Shown: piece after piece, positions 16,051-25,192 of the stretch
How positions within the stretch are numbered: position 1 is the stretch's first letter
How the letters are laid out: every line of letters begins with the position of its first letter
Assembly: GCA_963763885.1 (NCBI GenBank)
Contig: CAVXQD010000003.1
Coordinates: 496,001-560,000, forward strand
Origin: JANNBN01 sp963763885
GTDB taxonomy: Bacteria; Actinomycetota; Acidimicrobiia; Acidimicrobiales; JANYDT01
Direction: 5' to 3'
DNA: 64,000 nucleotides
Translations under genes and position numbers: made by a program
The notes under the pieces: generated by a model
Told to the model about the DNA's origin: nothing
The model's database searches: none
What the model saw: the letters and a program-made list of their open reading frames with translations, nothing else

Positions 16051-18042
16051 ATGTCTCCGATCAGCATCATGCTTCCCGATGGTTCTCAACGATCCCTCGA
16101 GGCTGGCGCAACTACTGCTGATCTCGCAGCACAGATCGGCGCTGGGCTCGCACGGGCCGCGCTTGCTGCCGTCGTGAACGGCGCTGAATGGGACCTCAAT
16201 CGCCCGCTGCCCGACGGTGCCAGCGTTGCCATCATCACCGCGTCAACCGATGAAGGCCGAGAAGTGCTGCGCCATTCCACCGCTCACGTGATGGCCCAGG
16301 CGGTGCGTGACCTGTTTCCTGGAGCGCAGTACGCAATCGGCCCAGCAATCGAAAATGGTTTTTACTACGACTTCGATTTGCCTCATGGAGTCCGGTTCAC
16401 CGATGCAGACCTCGAACGCGTAGAAGCGCGGATGAAGGCAATTGTCAAAGCTGATCAGCCGTTCACACGAGGCGAGGTGTCTCAAGCAGACGGTTTGCAG
16501 TTGTTCGCGGACCAGCCGTACAAGCTGGAAATCATCCGTGGGGTCGGCGGAGACGAAGACGCGGCCGAGGGCGGCGGAGGCACCACCGTTTCCTACTACC
16601 GCAACACCGATTCGTTCGTCGATCTGTGCCGTGGCCCTCACGTTCCGTCCACAGGCAAGCTGGGCAGTTTCAAGCTGATGAAGGTCGCTGGCGCCTACTG
16701 GCGCGGCGACGAGAAGCGGCCCATGCTGCAGCGCATCTACGGCACGGCGTGGGAGAACGACAAGGCGCTCAAGGAGCATTTGCATCGCCTCGAGGAGGCG
16801 GAGAAGCGAGATCACCGCAAGTTGGCCGTCGAGCTTGACCTGCTGTCGTTCCCATCGGAACTGGGTGGCGGCCTGGCTGTTTGGCATCCCAAGGGAGCCA
16901 TCATTCGTAAGCTCATGGAGGACTACTCGCGTTCGCGTCACGAGTCCGGCGGGTACGAGTTTGCGTTCACCCCACACCTTGCCAACGCCAAGCTGTTCCA
17001 AACTTCGGGCCACCTCGACTTTTACGCCGATGGCATGTACCCGCCCATGGAAATGGACAACGGGACGTACTACCCCAAGCCCATGAACTGCCCCATGCAC
17101 TGCCTCATCTACCGGTCGCGTCAGCGGTCGTACCGTGAGTTGCCGTTGCGACTCTTCGAGTTGGGCACCGTGTATCGCTACGAACGTGCTGGCACCTTGC
17201 ACGGCCTGATGCGTATCCGTGGTTTCACACAGGACGACGCGCACATTTTCACCACGCAGGAACACATCCAAGAGGAAATCAGCTCGCTGCTGGACTTCGT
17301 CATCGACATGTTGCAGTCGTTTGGTTTTACCGAATTCGAGGCGTATCTGTCCACGCGTGACCCGAAGAAGTCCATTGGTTCAGACGAAATCTGGGACACC
17401 GCAACCACGGCGTTGCAGACGGCAATCGAGAAGAAGGGTTTGCCGTACAAGATCAAGCACGGCGACGCAGCGTTCTACGGCCCCAAGATCGATATCGACG
17501 TCAAAGACGCCATCGGCCGCAAGTGGCAGCTGTCAACCATTCAGGCTGACTTCAACCTGCCAGAGCGATTCGACCTTGAGTACGTCGCCGCGGACAACAC
17601 CCGTAAGCGGCCCATCATGTTGCATCGCGCGCTGTTCGGATCGGTGGAACGTTTCTTCGGCGTGCTTGTGGAGCACTACGCAGGCGCGTTCCCGGTGTGG
17701 ATGAGCCCCGTGCAGGTGCGTGTGTTGGGTGTCCGTGACGACCATCAGCCATATGCAGACGAGGTTGTTGCTGCGTTGAAGGCGGCTGGGGTCCGGGTCG
17801 ACACCGTGCCGGCAGACGAGGGACTGGGCGGTCGCATCCGCAAGGCCAAGTTGGAGAAGTTGCCGTACGTATTGGTGGTCGGCGACGATGACGTAAGCGC
17901 ACGTACCATCGGCGTCAACGCCCGTGGTGAGGAAGTCGAGCGGGGCGTGTCGGTCGACGCGTTCGTCCAGCGGATAAGCGCCGAGCTTGCCGCAGGTACG
18001 CCTGCTGTGCTTGCGGCGCCCGCTTCGTCAAGCCCGGCTTGA
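16051..18042 (+). CDS. thrS: Threonyl-tRNA synthetase
   Basis: Charges tRNA-Thr; class II synthetase of 663 residues, full length. Residues 1-63 form the TGS domain. The second additional (editing) domain includes HSTAHVMAQAVRDLFP, with the metal-type H..H motif, and SFVDLCRGPHVPSTG. The catalytic core (about 265-530) contains MNCPMHCLIYRSRQRSYRELP, motif 2 in YRYERAGTLHGLMRIRGF and motif 3 in RPIMLHRALFGSVERFFG. The anticodon-binding domain follows (PVQVRVLGV..., GRIRKAKLEKLPYVLVVGDDD). Next to a HIT protein and PIM genes as in mycobacteria. Start ATG 16051; no strong Shine-Dalgarno. Confidence 0.98.
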   Translation: MSPISIMLPDGSQRSLEAGATTADLAAQIGAGLARAALAAVVNGAEWDLNRPLPDGASVAIITASTDEGREVLRHSTAHVMAQAVRDLFPGAQYAIGPAIENGFYYDFDLPHGVRFTDADLERVEARMKAIVKADQPFTRGEVSQADGLQLFADQPYKLEIIRGVGGDEDAAEGGGGTTVSYYRNTDSFVDLCRGPHVPSTGKLGSFKLMKVAGAYWRGDEKRPMLQRIYGTAWENDKALKEHLHRLEEAEKRDHRKLAVELDLLSFPSELGGGLAVWHPKGAIIRKLMEDYSRSRHESGGYEFAFTPHLANAKLFQTSGHLDFYADGMYPPMEMDNGTYYPKPMNCPMHCLIYRSRQRSYRELPLRLFELGTVYRYERAGTLHGLMRIRGFTQDDAHIFTTQEHIQEEISSLLDFVIDMLQSFGFTEFEAYLSTRDPKKSIGSDEIWDTATTALQTAIEKKGLPYKIKHGDAAFYGPKIDIDVKDAIGRKWQLSTIQADFNLPERFDLEYVAADNTRKRPIMLHRALFGSVERFFGVLVEHYAGAFPVWMSPVQVRVLGVRDDHQPYADEVVAALKAAGVRVDTVPADEGLGGRIRKAKLEKLPYVLVVGDDDVSARTIGVNARGEEVERGVSVDAFVQRISAELAAGTPAVLAAPASSSPA

Positions 18043-18051
18043 TCAGTACAC

Positions 18052-18606
18052 GTGGATCTTCCATCCGAAGTTGAGGGTCAGCCCGAGCGCGCGGACCGCG
18101 CTGTTGGGCTGGCCCACCTTTGGGCGGGGTGGCGCAGCACAGATTGGTCTGCCACTCCAAGCGGAATGTCACCCATGCCCGAGCCTGGGTGTGTGTTCTG
18201 TCGGATCATCAACGCGCCCGCTACCAACGCCGAGAAGCTGGTGATTAACCAAGACCAGCATGTGGTGGTTCTGATGAACCTGTACCCGTATACGTCTGGG
18301 CACATCATGGTGAACCCGGTCCGTCATGTCGGGTCGCTGGGTGCGCTCACCGACGCTGAGGCCGGCGCACTGTGGGCCTCGGTTCGCCGTGCCGATGCCG
18401 TGGTTCGGGCCACGTTTCACCCCGACGGGCTCAACATCGGCATGAACCAGGGCCGTGCTGCAGGGGCCAGCATCCCAGACCACCTGCATGTGCACGTGGT
18501 CCCACGATGGACCTCCGACACCAACTTCATGACAGCCGTCGCTGACACCCGCGTGATGATCGAAACGGTCCACCGGTCGTACGAGCGCCTCCTCGAACAC
18601 TGGTAA
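18052..18606 (+). CDS. HIT-family hydrolase (histidine triad nucleotide-binding)
   Basis: Nucleotide phosphoryl hydrolase/transferase (Ap4A-phosphorylase-like actinobacterial HIT group). About 184 residues from GTG 18052. GCVFCRI gives the zinc-type Cys pair, NLYPYTSGHIMVNPVRHVG is the first HIT block, and the active-site triad is in DHLHVHVVPRW. The LWAGWRS segment upstream of the Cys motif is conserved in homologues and argues for the long form rather than starting at ATG 18169 or 18175. The gene starts 10 bp after thrS. The 3' end is unusual: the final Leu-Glu-His-Trp-stop is triplicated as a 15 bp tandem repeat. Confidence 0.92.
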   Translation: MDLPSEVEGQPERADRAVGLAHLWAGWRSTDWSATPSGMSPMPEPGCVFCRIINAPATNAEKLVINQDQHVVVLMNLYPYTSGHIMVNPVRHVGSLGALTDAEAGALWASVRRADAVVRATFHPDGLNIGMNQGRAAGASIPDHLHVHVVPRWTSDTNFMTAVADTRVMIETVHRSYERLLEHW

Positions 18607-18636
18607 CTCGAACACTGGTAACTCGAACACTGGTAG
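18592..18636 (+). repeat. 15 bp x 3 tandem repeat spanning the HIT stop codon
   Basis: CTCGAACACTGGTAA at 18592-18606 and 18607-18621, and CTCGAACACTGGTAG at 18622-18636. The unit equals five codons (L-E-H-W-stop), so it supplies three consecutive in-frame stops. Confidence 0.95.
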
Positions 18637-18742
18637 TTCCCGTGCGGCTCTCGGGCCGCTGGTTGTGGGCAGTGCGGCCCCAGCTTTTCCGTCCGTTGTT
18701 GGACTGTCACGTGTCGAATCTCGGCGACATCGCGTCCTGTGG

Positions 18743-18856
18743 GTGCCTTCGCGTCCTGGGAGGCCGGGCGCGGCCGAGTGGTGAACGGAGGGATCGGAGT
18801 TGAACCCGAGGCGGAGCAACCCATCAGACAACGTCACTGAGGGGACGCGAAGGCAC
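18743..18856 (+). repeat. Inverted-repeat element enclosing dispersed repeat copy B
   Basis: Perfect 14 bp arms GTGCCTTCGCGTCC (18743-18756) and GGACGCGAAGGCAC (18843-18856) flank a copy of the ~60 bp dispersed repeat at 18766-18825, beginning GGGCGCGGCCGAGTGGTGAA. Further TCGCGTCC and ACGCGAAG half-sites lie just outside. It occupies the 310 bp gap between the HIT repeat and the next gene; no reading frame there is convincing. Confidence 0.85.
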
Positions 18857-18947
18857 GTGGGGAACGCGAAGTCTCGGTGAGATGTGGGAGTGGGCTGGAA
18901 CACGAGGTGAGCGACCCATTCATGAAGCGGCTGTAGCCTTGGGGGAC

Positions 18948-19520
18948 ATGAAGCCGGACTCCTCAGACTCAGGCGTTGCAGAACCAGGCGTGGCAGCTTC
19001 AGGCGCCGCGTCTCGGGACCACACCGACACGCTCCCCGACGACCTCAACGTCAGCGAGTTCGTCGGGCCCTACCTGTTCCCTGACAACAGCCGTCGCCGC
19101 TGGCCCGGTCTGCTGTACCTGGCATGTGGGGCTGCGCTCGTTGTGGCGTGGCTGATGCGGACGGTCACCCCGGTCAACATCAACCGTGGGCTGTTGCTTG
19201 GCGGGGTGCTGATGCTCCTCGTCGGTGCATATCACCTCGTCACGGCCACCCCGTTGAAGATCAAAGAGGTCGAGGCGCTCACCGCAGCCTCAACCGCTGT
19301 TGGTTTCCCTGTCGGTCACGCGTCTGCCCAACTTGGGTGGCGCGGGCTGCTCAGCAAGCCAACGTGGCGCATCCTGCTCTACTCAGCCGAGGAACCACCA
19401 ACCAAGCGCGGCCTCGCATTGGTCGACGCGTCAAACGCCGAAGTGCTCACCACGTTCACCGAAGACAACCCAGAAGACTGGTCTGTTTTCGAGGACGGCG
19501 GGAAGCTCACCGGTGACTAA
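18948..19520 (+). CDS. Two-TM membrane protein of unknown function
   Basis: 190 residues from ATG 18948, preceded by GGGGGA. A Ser/Ala/Asp-rich N-terminus (about 1-45) leads to YLFPDNSRRRWPGLLYLACG, two membrane helices (about 61-80 and 88-107), then a cytoplasmic-type domain with KIKEVEALTAAST, GHASAQLGWRG and RILLYSAEEPP. I do not recognise a named family. The position between the HIT and pgsA genes suggests a conserved actinobacterial accessory of the PIM cluster (inference). It ends 23 bp before pgsA. Confidence 0.75.
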   Translation: MKPDSSDSGVAEPGVAASGAASRDHTDTLPDDLNVSEFVGPYLFPDNSRRRWPGLLYLACGAALVVAWLMRTVTPVNINRGLLLGGVLMLLVGAYHLVTATPLKIKEVEALTAASTAVGFPVGHASAQLGWRGLLSKPTWRILLYSAEEPPTKRGLALVDASNAEVLTTFTEDNPEDWSVFEDGGKLTGD

Positions 19521-19543
19521 CCCACGCGCTAACATCTGCAAGC

Positions 19544-20344
19544 ATGTTTGACGGATACCTCAGAGCAATCACCGACAAGGGCGTCGAGCCCGTCGGGCGT
19601 GGGCTCTCCCGAATCGGCGTCACTCCAGACCATCTCACCGTCCTCGGACTGGTGATGTCAGTTGCAACGGCCGTAGCCATCGGCTCTGGGCACCCGCTCA
19701 TCGGCTTCTTCGTGCTGGTGTCGTCTGCGCTGCCCGATCTGTTCGATGGGGCGGTGGCAAGGGCTAGCGGAACCGCGTCCATGCGGGGCGCGTTCTTCGA
19801 TTCAACGGCGGACCGGGTCACCGACGCGTTTCTCCTCGGCGGCATCGGCTGGTACCTGGGCGATACCCGCGGCTTTCGCAGCGCCATGCTTGCATTTGCG
19901 GTTCTTGGCGTCTCGACGCTCATCTCTTACATGCGGGCCAAGGCCGAGATTTACAAGCTCGATGCCAAGGGCGGCCTCATGGAACGGGCCGAGCGGATCA
20001 TCGTCTTGTGCATTGGCCTGGTGTTCTCGCAGCTGTTGATTCCAATCCTGTGGCTGATGTTGGTGCTGACCTCCATCACGGCAGTGCAGCGGTTCGTCAA
20101 GATCTGGAAGCAGGCCGATCGGCCAGCAGTTGCAGTTCGTCCCACGGCTTCGGCTCGTCGTGCCGACGCGGTTCGACGTCGGGCATCGCGCCAGAGCAGG
20201 GTCGAGGGCAACCTACGCCTGCCGCGCTCCAAGGCCGAACGTGAGCAGCTTCTTGCCGAGTGGCGAGAAACCCGCCTTGCTCGGCGCGCAGCAACGGGCC
20301 GCAATGCCCGCAGCCAAGCTCGCACCCGCCGCAAGACCCCCTAA
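19544..20344 (+). CDS. pgsA: Phosphatidylinositol phosphate synthase (CDP-alcohol phosphatidyltransferase)
   Basis: Integral membrane enzyme joining CDP-diacylglycerol and inositol phosphate, the first committed lipid step towards PI and PIMs. 266 residues. The CDP-alcohol motif D-x2-DG-x2-AR-x8-G-x3-D-x3-D is complete: DLFDGAVARASG...GAFFDSTADR (about 65-90). About five to six hydrophobic helices precede a very basic C-terminal tail (about 190-266) rich in Arg/Ala, which is longer than usual. Its place after thrS and HIT and before the PIM acyltransferase matches mycobacterial pgsA1. Start ATG 19544. Confidence 0.93.
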   Translation: MFDGYLRAITDKGVEPVGRGLSRIGVTPDHLTVLGLVMSVATAVAIGSGHPLIGFFVLVSSALPDLFDGAVARASGTASMRGAFFDSTADRVTDAFLLGGIGWYLGDTRGFRSAMLAFAVLGVSTLISYMRAKAEIYKLDAKGGLMERAERIIVLCIGLVFSQLLIPILWLMLVLTSITAVQRFVKIWKQADRPAVAVRPTASARRADAVRRRASRQSRVEGNLRLPRSKAEREQLLAEWRETRLARRAATGRNARSQARTRRKTP

Positions 20345-20364
20345 ACGCTCAGGCGTAAGCACCT

Positions 20365-21321
20365 GTGACGGATCGTCCGGAGTCCGAGGTCCCAGCCACG
20401 GTCAACACACGCAACGGTTCACGAATCGTATGGGCGTATCGGGTTGGCGCAGCGGTGGCCAGCCGTGTGCCCGCTCCGATTGGGCGCGTCGGCGTACGGT
20501 TCGCTGCTGTAGTTGCGCGGCGGATGCTGCCGGATCGGGTAGCCCAGGTGCGGTTGCATCAGCAGCGGTTGGCACGCAACACGCTGACGCCGGAGCAGCT
20601 CGAGGAACGTGTGACTGCCAACTTGCGTTCGTACTGCAACTACTGGTTCCAGGCGCTCAGGCTCATCGGCGTCAGCTCCAAGGAGATCGCCAAGCACATC
20701 GAGATCGATGGTCAGCAGTACACCGACGCGGCACTTGCCGCCGGCCACGGTGCCATCTGCGTGATGCCGCACATCGGCCTATGGGATTTGGGTGGAGCTT
20801 GGCTGGGGTCGCGGTACCCGCTCTCCGTCGTTGCGGAACGGCTTGATCCGCCGGAGCTCTTCGACTGGTTTGTCAGTATGCGCGCATCCAATGGAATGGA
20901 AGTGGTTGCGCTTGGCGACGAAGATGCCGGGCAGCGGCTTCTCTCCAGACTCCGTTCCGGCGGATTTATAGGTCTGCTTACGGACAGAGACATCCACCAC
21001 GACGGTGTGGAAGTGATGTTCTTCGGTGAACGCACCACCATGTCTGCTGGGCCCGCAACGCTTGCGCTGCGCACGGGGGCGCCGCTGCTCCCAACGGCTG
21101 TGTTTGATCGGCCGGGGAAACGGGCTCTTGGTGTTATCCGCTCACCCATTCAGTACGAACGGGCCGGGCGGTTGCGAGACGACGTTGCGGCGCTCACTCA
21201 GGTCATCGCAAGCACTTTGGAAGCGCTCATCTCCGAAGCTCCTGAGCAATGGCATGTGCTGCAGCCCGTGTGGCCAAGCGACCCGGGCTATGACACGCGC
21301 GAAGAGACCGTGGTCGGCTGA
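20365..21321 (+). CDS. Phosphatidylinositol mannoside acyltransferase (LpxL/HtrB-like)
   Basis: Acylates the mannose of PIM at the inner face of the membrane. 318 residues from GTG 20365. The LPLAT catalytic motif is PHIGLWDLGGAW (H-x4-D), with a membrane-associated N-terminal helix before it. TDRDIHHDGVEVMFFGERTTM and PATLALRTGAPLLPTAVF correspond to the later LPLAT blocks, and EQWHVLQPVWP to the usual C-terminal WHxLQxxW. Equivalent to mycobacterial PatA (Rv2611c) by sequence pattern and position. The last 34 bp overlap the convergent DUF4184 gene. Confidence 0.9.
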   Translation: MTDRPESEVPATVNTRNGSRIVWAYRVGAAVASRVPAPIGRVGVRFAAVVARRMLPDRVAQVRLHQQRLARNTLTPEQLEERVTANLRSYCNYWFQALRLIGVSSKEIAKHIEIDGQQYTDAALAAGHGAICVMPHIGLWDLGGAWLGSRYPLSVVAERLDPPELFDWFVSMRASNGMEVVALGDEDAGQRLLSRLRSGGFIGLLTDRDIHHDGVEVMFFGERTTMSAGPATLALRTGAPLLPTAVFDRPGKRALGVIRSPIQYERAGRLRDDVAALTQVIASTLEALISEAPEQWHVLQPVWPSDPGYDTREETVVG

Positions 21322-22115
21322 TGTCGGCGTGACCGACGAACCGCCAGCGCTCCAAGACACATTCCGGCGAACAACGTCCCGCTGATTCGCATCACAAGGA
21401 TCGAGAGCGACCCCGAGTCACGCAACCCACGCTGGGAAATCCAGATCAGTGGAATGGCCACCACTGCGGTCACGCCCCACAACACGCCGGAGGAACGGCG
21501 CGTTGGAGTGCAGCGGGCGACGCTGGCGGCTCGGTCTGCCATCCATCGGGATTTGCCGTACCGGTAGAGCAGGAACAGGCTGATAGCGCTGAGCCCGAAG
21601 TGGCATCCCAACGATCCAACTCGATAAAGCGACCACGCTTGGTCTCGAAACCGCCATGGCCCACGCGCTTGGACATACCAAGGCGTATGGACAGCAAACC
21701 ATGCGTACTTATGAGTGAGCGTGTCAAGAACTATGTGCGTCCACGCTCCAAACGCTGCGCTTGCGATGCTTCCGAAGCGCGTGAAGCGGTGCGTTGCGAG
21801 GCCTCGATAATCGTGCAGACGAAACGCACCGGCACCGGGTAGGTGGTCCGCCACGACGGGAGCAAGGACTCGTGCAATCAGCCATGAAACCAACACCGTG
21901 GTTGGGACGCAGAACCAGACGATGGCCGGGAGAGTGTGCGCCCAAAACATCAGCGGGGTTCTGGACACCACGTACGCAAAATCCGGGCTCATGCTGCCGA
22001 CCGCAAGCGCGATGCCGTCTCGGCCGTTCAACAGGCGAGATGCCCGCGGGCTGCCCGACAATCGATTTGCCAGTGGCAAGACTGCTGCCTGATGAGCCAG
22101 AAAGGTGATCGGCAC
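21288..22115 (-). CDS. DUF4184 family membrane protein
   Basis: 275 residues. N-terminal PITFLAHQAAVLPL and AVGSMSPDFAYVV are the DUF4184 hallmarks (metal-type His and Asp), followed by about five to six membrane helices and GAWTHIVLDTLTHK with another H..D..T..H cluster. The pattern recalls the membrane-bound hydrolase (YdjM-like) group, but the reaction is unknown. It is transcribed against the PIM operon and its 3' end overlaps the acyltransferase gene by 34 bp. It is absent from the equivalent mycobacterial locus as I recall it, so probably an insertion. Confidence 0.78.
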   Translation of the reverse strand: MPITFLAHQAAVLPLANRLSGSPRASRLLNGRDGIALAVGSMSPDFAYVVSRTPLMFWAHTLPAIVWFCVPTTVLVSWLIARVLAPVVADHLPGAGAFRLHDYRGLATHRFTRFGSIASAAFGAWTHIVLDTLTHKYAWFAVHTPWYVQARGPWRFRDQAWSLYRVGSLGCHFGLSAISLFLLYRYGKSRWMADRAASVARCTPTRRSSGVLWGVTAVVAIPLIWISQRGLRDSGSLSILVMRISGTLFAGMCLGALAVRRSRRHQPTTVSSRVS

Positions 22116-22216
22116 GCCATGAGGCTACCTGTGAGTCAGGCCTAGGAGAAAGAGACTGGTCAAAGGCGCCGGTCAGGAAGGGAGAAGGGAGGCGGTGTTC
22201 GGCTTAGAGTCCAGGT

Positions 22217-24587
22217 ATGAACGCGCCGGGAATACCTGAGTTGCCAACCGTTGAATCCACAGTGTTTCGCACATGCCCACTGTGCGAGGCAGGGTGCGGG
22301 TTGGAGATCACCGTTGTGGACAAAGCCGTCACCCGTATCCGTGGCGATATGGCGGATGTGTTTTCCAAGGGGTACATCTGTCCCAAGGGGTCCACGCTCA
22401 AGCAACTCCATGACGACCCAGATCGGTTACGGCGCCCACTGGTGAAGCGAGACGGCAAGCACGTGGAAGTGACCTGGGAAGAGGCTTTTGCTGAAGTTGA
22501 CCGTCTCCTTTCCGAGGTGATCGCCACCACGGGCCGGCAAACCGTTGCCGTCTACCTGGGTAATCCCAGCGCGCATACGTTGTCGGCTTCGATGCACGGT
22601 CGCACCCTGATCAACGCCATCGGAACCAAGTTTCGCTTCAGTGCGTCCACCGTTGACCAGATGCCAAAGCATGTGAGTTCCGGGTACCTCTTCGGTACGC
22701 CGGTTGGCATTCCCGTCCCAGACCTTGACCGCACGTCGTACTTATTGATGTTGGGGGCGGACCCGCGTGAATCCAACGGCAGCTTGTGTACCGCTCCAGA
22801 CTTCCCCGGGCGACTGGACGCAATTCGTGAGCGCGGCGGCAAAGTTGTGGTGGTTGACCCGCGTCGTTCGTCAACTGCTCAACGCTCTGATGAATGGGTG
22901 GGAATTCGTCCAGGAACCGACGCGCTGTTCCTACTTGGAATTGTGCACGTACTGTTTGAGGAAGGCAGAGCCCGTCCCGCCCAGACGCAACCAATCAGCG
23001 GCCTCGATGAGTTACGCGCTCGTCGCCCTGCACTATGCGCCCGAAGCCGTCAGCGCGCATACGGGTGTCCCTGCAGACGTGATTCGGCGGATTGCGCACG
23101 AGTTGGTCGATGCTCCCACCGCTGCCGTCTACGGCAGAGTCGGCGTCTCGATGCAGCGGTTCGGCACGTTGTCGAACTGGCTCGTTGACGTGGTCAACGT
23201 CCTCACCGGAAACCTCGATCGGCCCGGTGGTGCGATGTTCCCAACCCCGGCCTCTGGCAATGTCACCACACAGGTTCGTGCTGCGTCCTTGCCGCGCAAG
23301 GGTTCAGGTTTCAGGGTCGGCCGCGGCCATACCCGAGTCCGCGGACTTCCCGAAGTGTTGGGCGAATACCCCGTTGCTGCAATGGCCGAGGAAATCGCCA
23401 CACCTGGCGAGGGGAAGCTACGCGCGCTTATTACTGTGGCTGGCAACCCCGTGCTATCAACGCCAGACGGCGATGTTCTCGACGCTGCACTTGCAACGCT
23501 GGACTGCATGGTCTCGGTGGATATCTACCTCAACGAAACCACTAGGCACGCGCATGTGATTCTTCCTGCGCCGTCGCCGTTACAGAAGAGCCACTACGAC
23601 GTGTTGCTGTCTCAGTTCAACGTTCGCAACGTGGCCAACTACTCGCCGGCGGTACTTCCGTTGGACGAAGGTCAACCCGATGAGTGGGAGATCCTCTGCC
23701 GACTTGCGGCCATTGCAAAAGGCCTGGGACCAAACGCCGACCCGGTAGCTATCGCCGAACTTGGGGTCACGGGAATGCTCACGTCTGCCTCGGCTTCGGC
23801 CAACCCTGCAACTGCCGGGCGTGACGTCGAAGAACTTCGTTCGCATCTTGATGGCAAGTCAGGCCCAGAGCGTCAGTTGGATGTGTTGCTGCGCATGGGG
23901 CCGTTCGGTGACGGGTTCGGTGCGCGTCCCGATGGGCTCAAACTCGACTCATTGATCGCGCATCCACACGGAATCGACCTTGGTCCGCTGCAGCCCCGCC
24001 TTGAGGAGGTGCTGTGCACGCCGTCGGGCACCATCGAATTGATGGCCGATCCAATCGTTGCCGACCTCGCCCGGCTGGCATCGTTTGTTGCAGAGCAACC
24101 CAATTCTGTAACGACTACGGCGGCAATGTCAGCGGATCCAGCTTCGGTGCCGCTCTCGCTCATCGGACGTCGACAACTGCGATCCAACAATTCGTGGATG
24201 CACAACATCAACGTGCTGATGAAGGGCAAGGAGCGCTGCACATTGCTGATGCATCCAGACGATGCTCAGCGGCGCGGCGTAGAGCACGGGGGCATGGCCA
24301 CCGTGACGTCAGGTACCAACAGCGTGCAGGCAGTTGTGGAGATCACCGACGACATCGTGTCCGGTGTCGTCTCGCTTCCGCACGGCTGGGGGCACGGCGC
24401 TGCGGGGACCCGCATGGCGGTGGCAGCGGCCAGGCCTGGGGTCAACTCCAATTTGCTGGCCGGGACCGCTGACGACGACATGGACGTTCCGTCCGGTACG
24501 TCCATCCTCAACGGAATCAGCGTCACGGTGTCGCCTGGCGTGTCGGCCGGTGTGGCAGCCGACGCAGTGGTGGGAGCAACAGCATGA
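22217..24587 (+). pseudogene. Molybdopterin (Mo-bisMGD) oxidoreductase, formate dehydrogenase/NapA-like, frame-broken
   Basis: About 790 residues encoded in two frames. N-terminal part 22217 to ~23013: 4Fe-4S ligands in RTCPLCEAGCGLEITV and GYICPKGS, then YLGNPSAH, DQMPKHVSSGYLFG, LLMLGADPRESNG and VVVVDPRRSSTA. The frame then shifts at 23014-23020 (CGCGCT in a GC run), continuing as ALVALHYAPEAVSAHTGVPA up to 24587. The C-terminal half has NVLTGNLDRPGGAMFP, LITVAGNPVLSTPDG and the MopB-binding SLIGRRQLRSNNSWMHN and LPHGWGHG. A two-base loss (or one extra base) explains the break. Each half alone lacks essential parts, so the gene is either decayed or misassembled. Overlaps the DUF3054 gene by 4 bp. 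Confidence 0.85.
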
Positions 24588-24994
24588 ACCCCATCGCCCC
24601 TCGGCGTGGCATGTCGCCCAGCCAGTGGCTCAACTTCGATGCACTCGGCGTTTTGGTGTTTGTGTTGGTTGGACGCAAGGAGCACGATCGGCCAGATGCC
24701 GCGTCCGGACTCCTCCGGACGGCTGCACCATTCCTCCTCGCATTGTTCGTCGGATGGGCAATTGCAAAGGCATGGCGTGAGCCAGACTCGTGGCGCACCG
24801 GGGCCATTACCTGGGCCACAACCCTTGTCCTCGGAATGATCCTGCGGCGTGTGTTCTGGAGCGGCGGAACCGCAGCATCGTTCGTCGTCGTCGCCGCGCT
24901 GTTCCTTGCGCTCACAATGTTCAGCTGGCGCGCCGTGTCGCGTGCAATCCATCGCCGCTTCGCCTCGACGCTAGACATCCACGACGACCACTAG
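24584..24994 (+). CDS. DUF3054 family membrane protein
   Basis: 136 residues, four predicted membrane helices. The family pattern is visible: FDALGVLVFVLVGRKEHD, GLLRTAAPFLLALFVGWAIAKAW, then ITWATTLVLGMILRRVFWSGGT and ASFVVVAALFLALTMFSWRA. Function unknown. It starts in an ATGA overlap with the molybdopterin oxidoreductase stop, suggesting that the pair was translated together before the frame break. Confidence 0.82.
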   Translation: MNPIAPRRGMSPSQWLNFDALGVLVFVLVGRKEHDRPDAASGLLRTAAPFLLALFVGWAIAKAWREPDSWRTGAITWATTLVLGMILRRVFWSGGTAASFVVVAALFLALTMFSWRAVSRAIHRRFASTLDIHDDH

Positions 24995-25017
24995 CCCGCG
25001 AGAGAGGTTGCCGCCCC

Positions 25018-25073
25018 GGGCGCGGCCGAGCGGTGAGCGGAGGGATCGGAGTGAGTCCGAGGTGAGCAACCCG
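25018..25073 (+). repeat. Dispersed ~60 bp intergenic repeat, copy C
   Basis: GGGCGCGGCCGAGCGGTGAG, then CGGAGGGATCGGAG and GAGGTGAGCAACCCGTC. This copy differs from the others at a few positions and lacks one GG before AGCAACCC. Short complementary arms (GAGAGGT at 25002-25008, ACCTCTC at 25151-25157) enclose it together with the hairpin at 25089-25127. Confidence 0.85.
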
Positions 25074-25088
25074 TCCTCAACAGTTGGG

Positions 25089-25127
25089 GGCAATCCACCT
25101 CCTTACGCGTCTGGGAGGTGGATTGCC
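25089..25127. terminator. Strong hairpin upstream of pimA
   Basis: Perfect 14 bp arms GGCAATCCACCTCC (25089-25102) and GGAGGTGGATTGCC (25114-25127) around an 11-base loop. No T-tract. It may terminate the upstream DUF3054 transcript or be part of the repeat element beside it. Confidence 0.55.
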
Positions 25128-25192
25128 GCTCCCGGCTGTCCCGCGGGACGACCTCTCAAGAATGCTGGCTCAGCAGCCGGTACAGTCTCGGC

